DNA of 45,871 bases from an uncultured Clostridia bacterium. GTDB lineage: Bacteria; Bacillota; Clostridia; Oscillospirales; Acutalibacteraceae. The stretch's first letter is position 1. Each line of letters opens with the position of its first letter. This document shows positions 40,510-45,871 of the stretch, piece after piece. The DNA lies in the NCBI GenBank assembly GCA_947623505.1, contig CANQGT010000016.1, positions 1-45,871 of the forward strand, written 5' to 3'. Position numbers and translations under genes: made by a program. A model generated the notes under the pieces. The model saw only the letters and a list, made by a program, of their open reading frames with translations, ran no database searches and had not been told where the DNA came from.

Positions 40510-42462
40510 TTATTTTTTGAAACAATCAAGCACTTCGGCGCCGCTCCTCACAAACGCGATGAATTCGTCTGTTTGCGCCGTCTCTTTATGCTCGCCCGCG
40601 CCGTATTCGCGCATATCCTTTGTGAGCACCCATTTTCCCTCGGGCAGATAAACCGTTTTTTCCGTCTGCCCCCTGTTGACTATCGGCGCGAACAGAACAT
40701 CGTCGCCGAACATATACTGCTCGCCGAGGGAGTAGCATTTTTTATCCTGCGGGAAATCAAAGAACATCGGCCTCATAACAGGCCAGCCCTTCTCCGAGGC
40801 GATTTTCATATGCTTTTCGATATACGGTCTGAGCCTCTCTCTGAGAAAAACAAGCTCTTTAAGAATTTCAAAATTCCTTTCGCCGAAGCTCCAAAGCTCG
40901 TTCGGATCACCCGACGGCTCTTTGAGATCGCTTTTTTCGCCGTGGCGGTTTCTGTTGCCGTGCAGGCGCATAACGGGAGAGAATACGCCGTATTGGAACC
41001 AGCGCACTATGAGCTCACGAAATTCATCGCTTTGCGTGTCTCCGCCGTAAAAGCCGCCTATATCGGTATTCCACCACGGAATGCCACACATCGCCATATT
41101 TAGCCCCGCCTTTACCTGCGCGCCGAGGCTTTCAAAGGTTGACGGTATATCTCCGCTCCAAACAAGAGCGCCGAATTTCTGACTGCCGAGATAAGCGCAT
41201 CGCGTGAGCGTAACGGGCGCGTCTACGCCGATTGACCTAAAGCCGTCATAGGCGAGCTTTGAGTAATAATATGGATATATGAGCGCCGTCTCGTCTCCCC
41301 TGCCGATATGTAAAAGGAGATTGTCGAAATGCTCCGGGTGTATCTCCGGCTCCGCCTCGTCAAACCAAAGAGCGTCAACGCCGTTGTCGATATAATTTTC
41401 CTTGAGCCTGCTCCACACGAAATCCCTCGTCGCAGGATTTGTAACGTCTATTTCGGACTGCCAGCCGTAAAAGCTGAAAACCCTGTCCGCTCCCCTCGCG
41501 GTGCGGATAAGCATATTGTTATCTCTCATATGATTGAAGTTTTCACTGCCGCCGTTTATAGTGGGCCACATTGATACTGCCAGCTTAACGCCCATTTTAT
41601 GGAGTTCATCGGTCATCGCCTTGATATCGGGCCAATAGGCGGGGTCAAATTTATAATCGCCCTGCTCAGTCCAGTGAAAATAATCGGCGACTATGACCGA
41701 AAGCGGTATCCCCTCTTTTTTATATCTGCGGGCTACCTCCAAAAGCTCCTCCTGCGTCTCATATCTCAGCCTGCTCTGCCACAAGCCCGTTGCCCAGTGG
41801 GGCATAACCGGCGCGTGTCCGGTAAGGTCGGCAAGCGCCTCGCTTACCTCTTTCGGAGTTCCCGCTATGACCGTATAGTCTATTCTTTTGGTCGCGCCGA
41901 CGCTCCAGCGTGTTCTGTTCATGGAAAGCTCAACGCCGCCCACGGCGGGATTATTCCACAAAAATCCGTAACCGAGCGAGGAATAAACAAACGGTATCGT
42001 GCATTTCGCGTTTACATGGCGCAGGTCAAACGAGCAGCCCTTTAAATCGAATTTTCCGCTTGCCTCGTGACCGAGGCCGAAAAAGCTCTCGCCGTCAACA
42101 CCCTTAAATGTAACGCGGGCGTACCAAGAGCCGTTACCGACATTTTCATAAAAGCGAAAACCGCCGTTAAAGGTAAGCTCCGGCTTTTCCTCCAAAATCA
42201 CCTTATCACCGCTGAAGAAAGTGATTTTTCCGTTTCGCTCAAGCCTTGCGGTCAGCTTTCCCGCCGTCATAAATACGGCATTGTCGCTCTGTTTGATCTC
42301 CGACTGCGCCTGTTGAGGTGTAAAGGTAAAATCCTTGTCAGCCACTCTGCAATCGGGAAAAGCCTGAAAGCGAACCGCGTTTTTATGGCACGGCGTTAAA
42401 CGCACAAGCTCGCCCTGGCGGGAAAAAAGTATCTCGTTATCTTTTATTACGGTATTTTTCAT
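40510..42462 (-). CDS. Glycoside hydrolase family 31 (alpha-xylosidase/alpha-glucosidase-like)
   Basis: A 650-residue retaining alpha-glycosidase. The N-terminal beta-sandwich has SFFGLGHEASGKFDLKG and FVYSSLGYGFLWNNP. The barrel contains PLSVIVADYFHWTEQGDYKF, the nucleophile D368 in GVDALWFDEAEPE and the acid/base D438 in LVWSGDIPSTF. WWNTDIGGF and MRLHGNR also match GH31. No signal peptide is seen, so it works in the cytoplasm on imported sugar. The ATG has CGGAGGAA upstream; the promoter (42494-42522) contains an operator-like word resembling those before the symporter at 3638. A GPH symporter diverges from it and probably imports its substrate. Alpha-xyloside and alpha-glucoside are both possible. 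Confidence 0.9.
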   Translation of the reverse strand: MKNTVIKDNEILFSRQGELVRLTPCHKNAVRFQAFPDCRVADKDFTFTPQQAQSEIKQSDNAVFMTAGKLTARLERNGKITFFSGDKVILEEKPELTFNGGFRFYENVGNGSWYARVTFKGVDGESFFGLGHEASGKFDLKGCSFDLRHVNAKCTIPFVYSSLGYGFLWNNPAVGGVELSMNRTRWSVGATKRIDYTVIAGTPKEVSEALADLTGHAPVMPHWATGLWQSRLRYETQEELLEVARRYKKEGIPLSVIVADYFHWTEQGDYKFDPAYWPDIKAMTDELHKMGVKLAVSMWPTINGGSENFNHMRDNNMLIRTARGADRVFSFYGWQSEIDVTNPATRDFVWSRLKENYIDNGVDALWFDEAEPEIHPEHFDNLLLHIGRGDETALIYPYYYSKLAYDGFRSIGVDAPVTLTRCAYLGSQKFGALVWSGDIPSTFESLGAQVKAGLNMAMCGIPWWNTDIGGFYGGDTQSDEFRELIVRWFQYGVFSPVMRLHGNRNRHGEKSDLKEPSGDPNELWSFGERNFEILKELVFLRERLRPYIEKHMKIASEKGWPVMRPMFFDFPQDKKCYSLGEQYMFGDDVLFAPIVNRGQTEKTVYLPEGKWVLTKDMREYGAGEHKETAQTDEFIAFVRSGAEVLDCFKK

Positions 42463-42493
42463 AATTCCTCCGAAAATATCATTGTTTAAGATA

Positions 42494-42522
42494 ATTATAT
42501 ACTAAAATATTCTCAATTACAA
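42494..42522 (-). promoter_or_regulatory. Promoter of the GH31-EEP operon with operator-like spacer
   Basis: On the minus strand: TTGTAA (42517-42522), 17 bases, TATAAT (42494-42499). The plus-strand word CTAAAATATTCTCA (42502-42515) in the spacer matches 11 of 14 bases of the site at 5224-5237. Confidence 0.6.
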
Positions 42523-42575
42523 TCAGGTATATTGACACTTTGCATAAAAAAAGGCTTTTAATGAGTATAATTTTA

Positions 42576-42584
42576 TGTTATACT
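42576..42584 (+). promoter_or_regulatory. Extended -10 promoter of the GPH symporter
   Basis: TGTTATACT (42576-42584) fits an extended -10 element. The -35 is poor (TTTTAA at 42556-42561), as is common with this promoter type. Confidence 0.45.
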
Positions 42585-42614
42585 GAATTTATAAGTCAAC
42601 GAAAGGATGAGTTT

Positions 42615-45032
42615 ATGGCAAAAGCAGGAATCAAAGAAACGGCTGCGAATTTTTTAAACAGCGTTAAGTATTATTGGAAAGAACCGCCGAAAGGCAAATA
42701 TATGTCCTTTAAAGAGATAGCCTCCTATTCGTTCGGAGGCATCGGCGCTTATTTCATAATCCAGCTTGGAAGCACCCTTATAGTCAGCACAACAAATATG
42801 ATAGTGGGCGGCGCTATCGGCGTTGCTCCCACCGATATGTATATTCTTTATCTTATAGCCACCTTCGTAAATATTCCTCTTACCGCGATACGCGCGAATA
42901 TGGTGGATAATACGAGGGGCAAATCGGGTAAATACAGACCGTACATACTTTCAATGGGCATACCCACCGCGCTTATCGCGCTTGCCTATGTATGGTTTCC
43001 GTATGAAAAACTGAGCGATATTTTCACATCGCAGATATTCGGAAAATCAGGCGGATACGTTGCCACTTGCGCGGTAGTTCTCTTTTTCAATCTGCTGCTG
43101 CATTTCTTCTTTATGTTTTTCCAGGACGCCTACACGAATCTCATTCACGTTCTTTCTCCGAACACGCAGGAAAGAACGGATGTTTTGGCAATAAAGTCGG
43201 TTGTATATTCACTTGCGCCGTCAATAATGAATATGGTTCTGCCCGTTGTTGCCAAATATTTCGCGAACGAGAATTTATACGATATAAAGGTTTACAGACT
43301 TTCATATCCCGTATTCGCCGTGATAGGCATAGCCCTTACGATAGTGGTTTACGCAAACACAAAAGAAAAAATAGTGCAGGCAAAAACCCACACTATTCAG
43401 ATAAACTTTATTGATTCGTTCAAAGAGGTTGCCAAAAACAAATACTTTTGGATAATCGCTCTTGCGGGCTGGCTCGGATTTCTTGAGACCGCGTACGGCA
43501 ATATCCTCAGCTGGTCTTACTCCTACGGCCACACCTGCGACGGCAATCAGCTTATGATTATCAACACGCTTACAGGAAACGCGTCTCTTTGGGGAATGCT
43601 GCTCGCGCCTTTCTTTATACGCCGTTTCGGCAAGAAAAAGGTGCTTATCGGTGTAAATTTCCTCAACATAGTCTGCATTTTGGCGATGCTGATAAATATG
43701 CACAACATATGGTGGCTGTTCGTGTGCGTTTACTTTAACTGGATGGTTGGCGCATTTGAGCAGATAACGACTCCCGCGGTTCAGGCGGATATACGCGATT
43801 ATCAGCAATACCGCAGCGGCGAACGCATAGACGGAATGTTCGCGACCGTAACTACAATAGGAAATATGGTGACGCTCGTAACTTCATCGCTGCTTCCCGC
43901 AGTTGAAAAATATTACGGCGTTTACGAGGGCAACGGATATCAGAAGCCCTTGGATATTCTTGACGTTAAAACAGGCGAGCCCGGGCTTCTCTACACCCTT
44001 ATGGGCGCTCTGATCCTTATGGCCGCGCTCGGCGCGTTCCTCAATGTTGTGCCGTATTTCTTCTATGATTTCACCGAGAAAAAGCAGAAATCGGTTATTC
44101 GCGTTCTTCAGGTGCGTTCTCTGTTTGAGGATTACGGCAACAACGCCCTCAACGATCATCAGATAGTTGAGGCGATAGATATGGTAAACAACGCCAGAGA
44201 AATGGCGGCCGCCGAACAGAGACCCGCCGTTAAGGATATTTACAAAAATATCAGCGACAAGGCGGCAAAAAAAGCCGCTAAAAAGCAGTACAGAGAAAAT
44301 CTCGCTTTCAACGAAGAAATCGACATTTCAAAATTCGTCTGCGCCGAGCTTGATAAATTCAGTTCCGATTTGTTCAAATATCAGGTCGAGATCTCCAAAA
44401 ACTTTTACGCTAAGGGATTAAACGGAATAAAAGAGATAGATTTGGGGCAGGAAAAAGAAGAGCTTGCCAAAGCCAAATCGCTTCCCAAAACCAATCAAGA
44501 TGAAAAAGAGCTTCGCAGATTCAAAATAGATTTTGCGAAAAGCAAAATATCCGCGAAAAAAGCCTACGACAAATATTACGGCTCCGTAAACGCGTTTGTT
44601 GAGCCGGATATAGCCGCTCTTACCGCGCTTTTTGACAAAGAGGACGATATAGACGAAAAGATTTTTGAACTTACGGAGCTTCAGACCTTCGCCTCAAAAG
44701 AAAAAGACAAGGAAAAGGTCAAAAGCCTAAAGGCACAGATAAAGACGCTTACGGGCGAAAAGAAAGCAGTTCAAAAAGAATCAAAGGCACTTATGGATGA
44801 ATTTGCGAAATTCAACAGAGCCGCAAGGCCTTACAACAATGCCAAAAAACTGCTTGCTCAGGAAGAGAACTACAGCCACTTTGACGAGATAGCCGCCCTA
44901 TACGACGAGGCCAAAATAAGAGCCGAGGAGAGCGACAGGGAAAAAGAGGCCGCCATCGCCAAGAAAAAGGCGGAGGAAGAGGCAGAACTCGAACAGCGCA
45001 AAGCCAAAAAACAAATGGCCAAAAAGAAGTAA
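42615..45032 (+). CDS. GPH-family symporter with long charged C-terminal coiled-coil extension
   Basis: An 805-residue protein. Residues about 1-487 are a MelB-like GPH transporter of about 12 helices; ANMVDNTRGKSGKYRPYILS and VQADIRDYQQYRSGERIDGM are the family's cytosolic signatures. From about 488 a soluble, strongly charged Lys/Glu/Ala-rich region of about 318 residues follows, with long coiled-coil stretches (ISDKAAKKAAKKQYRENLAF; SLKAQIKTLTGEKKAVQKES; EKEAAIAKKKAEEEAELEQR) and a KKQMAKKK end. GPH transporters are usually about 450-500 residues. The ATG at 42615 has AAAGGA upstream; a TTG at 42540 lies inside the promoter region and is rejected. It diverges from GH31 and likely imports that enzyme's substrate. 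The role of the tail is unknown. Confidence 0.87.
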   Translation: MAKAGIKETAANFLNSVKYYWKEPPKGKYMSFKEIASYSFGGIGAYFIIQLGSTLIVSTTNMIVGGAIGVAPTDMYILYLIATFVNIPLTAIRANMVDNTRGKSGKYRPYILSMGIPTALIALAYVWFPYEKLSDIFTSQIFGKSGGYVATCAVVLFFNLLLHFFFMFFQDAYTNLIHVLSPNTQERTDVLAIKSVVYSLAPSIMNMVLPVVAKYFANENLYDIKVYRLSYPVFAVIGIALTIVVYANTKEKIVQAKTHTIQINFIDSFKEVAKNKYFWIIALAGWLGFLETAYGNILSWSYSYGHTCDGNQLMIINTLTGNASLWGMLLAPFFIRRFGKKKVLIGVNFLNIVCILAMLINMHNIWWLFVCVYFNWMVGAFEQITTPAVQADIRDYQQYRSGERIDGMFATVTTIGNMVTLVTSSLLPAVEKYYGVYEGNGYQKPLDILDVKTGEPGLLYTLMGALILMAALGAFLNVVPYFFYDFTEKKQKSVIRVLQVRSLFEDYGNNALNDHQIVEAIDMVNNAREMAAAEQRPAVKDIYKNISDKAAKKAAKKQYRENLAFNEEIDISKFVCAELDKFSSDLFKYQVEISKNFYAKGLNGIKEIDLGQEKEELAKAKSLPKTNQDEKELRRFKIDFAKSKISAKKAYDKYYGSVNAFVEPDIAALTALFDKEDDIDEKIFELTELQTFASKEKDKEKVKSLKAQIKTLTGEKKAVQKESKALMDEFAKFNRAARPYNNAKKLLAQEENYSHFDEIAALYDEAKIRAEESDREKEAAIAKKKAEEEAELEQRKAKKQMAKKK

Positions 45033-45046
45033 ATTCCAATAATATA

Positions 45047-45080
45047 CGGCGCGCCTAATGTATTTCGGCGCGCCGTTTTA
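45047..45080 (+). terminator. GC-rich terminator between symporter and DUF3267 genes
   Basis: CGGCGCGCC (45047-45055) pairs with GGCGCGCCG (45067-45075), followed by TTTTA. It may be partial, since the next gene starts 22 bases after the stem. Confidence 0.75.
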
Positions 45081-45097
45081 CAACACGGAGGAAAATT

Positions 45098-45754
45098 ATG
45101 AGTAAAAAAGAGAGAAAGCTTACATCCGCGGAAAAAAAGAGAAAGGCGGAATTTGAAAAGCTCTGCGCGGAAATGGAGCAAAAGGGTTATGCCAAAAAGG
45201 ATTTGACCGTCGGAGTCGTAAAGGCAAATATTATTGCCGTTTTCATAATGCTGCCATTTGTTATTGTTGCCGCGCTTGTATATTTTGCCGTTAACCCGGC
45301 AGGCAGTATCGACTTCGCTTCAAACGGAACGGAAAAATATTTTCTTAAATTTTTGATATTCATTGCCGTTTATTTTGTTTTTATTGTGCTGCACGAGCTT
45401 ATCCACGGGTTGACTTGGGGGCTGTTCGCGAAAAACCATTTTAAATCAATCAGCTTCGGCATTATTTGGGAAATGATCACACCGTACTGCTGCTGCTCGG
45501 AGCCGCTCACCAAAACGCAGTACGTCATCGGCGGCGCTATGCCCACCCTGATTTTGGGATTTATCCCCGCCGTCGTTTCGGTAATTATCGGCAGTCCTTG
45601 GCTTTTGACGCTATCCGTTTTAATGATATTCGGAGGCGGCGGGGATTTTTTCATTATTTTGAAAATGCTTTTATACAGGAGTCGCGGAGCCGAAACGCTC
45701 TTTTACGATCACCCATACGAATGCGGAGTAGTTGTATTTGAAAAGTCTCTGTAA
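45098..45754 (+). CDS. DUF3267 putative zincin membrane protein
   Basis: A 218-residue integral membrane protein. HELIHG in FIVLHELIHGLTWGLFAKN is an HExxH-type zinc site, and YDHPYECG near the C-terminus is the conserved D-H-P motif, both standard for DUF3267 (putative zincin peptidase, related in layout to site-2-protease-like enzymes). Four hydrophobic helices are visible. A CCC triplet in MITPYCCCSEPL is unusual but lies in the position where relatives have small residues. The N-terminal 45 residues are basic and Lys/Glu-rich. The ATG has CGGAGGAAAA upstream. Proteolytic activity is predicted, not proven. Confidence 0.83.
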   Translation: MSKKERKLTSAEKKRKAEFEKLCAEMEQKGYAKKDLTVGVVKANIIAVFIMLPFVIVAALVYFAVNPAGSIDFASNGTEKYFLKFLIFIAVYFVFIVLHELIHGLTWGLFAKNHFKSISFGIIWEMITPYCCCSEPLTKTQYVIGGAMPTLILGFIPAVVSVIIGSPWLLTLSVLMIFGGGGDFFIILKMLLYRSRGAETLFYDHPYECGVVVFEKSL

Positions 45755-45768
45755 AGCAAACAAAAAGC

Positions 45769-45798
45769 ACGCCGCGCACGGATAACCGTGCGCGGCGT
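45769..45798. terminator. Strong 13-bp hairpin after DUF3267 gene
   Basis: ACGCCGCGCACGG pairs with CCGTGCGCGGCGT around ATAA, 15 bases after the stop. There is no T-tract on the plus side; CTTTTTG lies beside it on the minus side. It is a likely end of the transcript. Confidence 0.65.
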
Positions 45799-45816
45799 CA
45801 GACTGTCAAAAAAGGC

Positions 45817-45845
45817 TATACAAAGGCCCTTGTTTCCGGTATAAT
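45817..45845 (+). promoter_or_regulatory. Promoter of a gene beyond the right edge
   Basis: TATACA (45817-45822), 17 bases, TATAAT (45840-45845), followed by GGAACGGGGGTG, a probable ribosome binding site of a gene starting at or after the window end. Confidence 0.5.
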
Positions 45846-45871
45846 AAAAGGGAACGGGGGTGTTGTTTTTA

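Noticed and set aside
42532-42571. TTGACA and TATAAT as a promoter pair for the GPH-coiled-coil symporter
   Set aside because: The spacing is 28 bases, too long for sigma-A; the extended -10 at 42576-42584 is a better candidate.

Overview
The window looks like chromosomal DNA from a spore-forming member of the Clostridia, probably a gut-type Oscillospirales/Christensenellales-like bacterium. The evidence is a complete gerA-type germination operon, a darA-holB-ricT block in Bacillus/Clostridium order, a clostridial 8-Fe ferredoxin, CarD, strong GGAGG ribosome binding sites and many TTG/GTG starts. The taxon is inferred from gene content, not measured. No rRNA, tRNA or CRISPR array was recognised.

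Layout. 1-1850 is an AT-rich accessory edge: a broken tyrosine integrase, a DUF3784 membrane protein and an XRE-membrane regulator, separated by duplicated intergenic repeats. 2.1-11.4 kb holds rmuC, a GPH-type sugar symporter, a metallophosphoesterase, a small XRE regulator divergent from a zinc-ribbon/TM2 protein, a HisC-like aminotransferase, a PAP2 phosphatase, a J-domain membrane protein and carD. 11.5-20 kb is mostly housekeeping: a polar amino acid ABC transporter, GNAT-trmO, ferredoxin, darA-holB-ricT, and citrate synthase with an AEC carrier.

20.1-30.2 kb holds the gerA operon (minus strand), divergent from a tightly packed six-gene plus-strand operon: DUF421, DUF4363, GPH symporter, GH2 glycosidase, nanE and nanA. 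The last four read as uptake of a sialic-acid-containing or amino-sugar glycan product, its hydrolysis, and conversion of N-acetylneuraminate toward N-acetylglucosamine-6-phosphate.

30.3-39.5 kb is a minus-strand accessory stretch: an ECF sigma factor fused to a second domain, two XRE regulators with membrane segments, two GNATs, a DUF4838 surface protein, an MccF-like S66 peptidase and an APH-fold kinase-like protein. Several upstream regions here share an AACCGGC-type motif. 39.5-45.9 kb is a second carbohydrate locus: a GH31 glycosidase with an endonuclease/phosphatase-fold protein, divergent from a GPH symporter carrying an unusual ~318-residue charged coiled-coil tail, followed by a DUF3267 zincin-like membrane protein.

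The most interesting items are the sigma-factor fusion that keeps an internal ribosome binding site, the GPH-coiled-coil fusion, the GPH transporter embedded with nanE/nanA, the operator-like repeats, and a truncated secreted ORF abutting gerAC.
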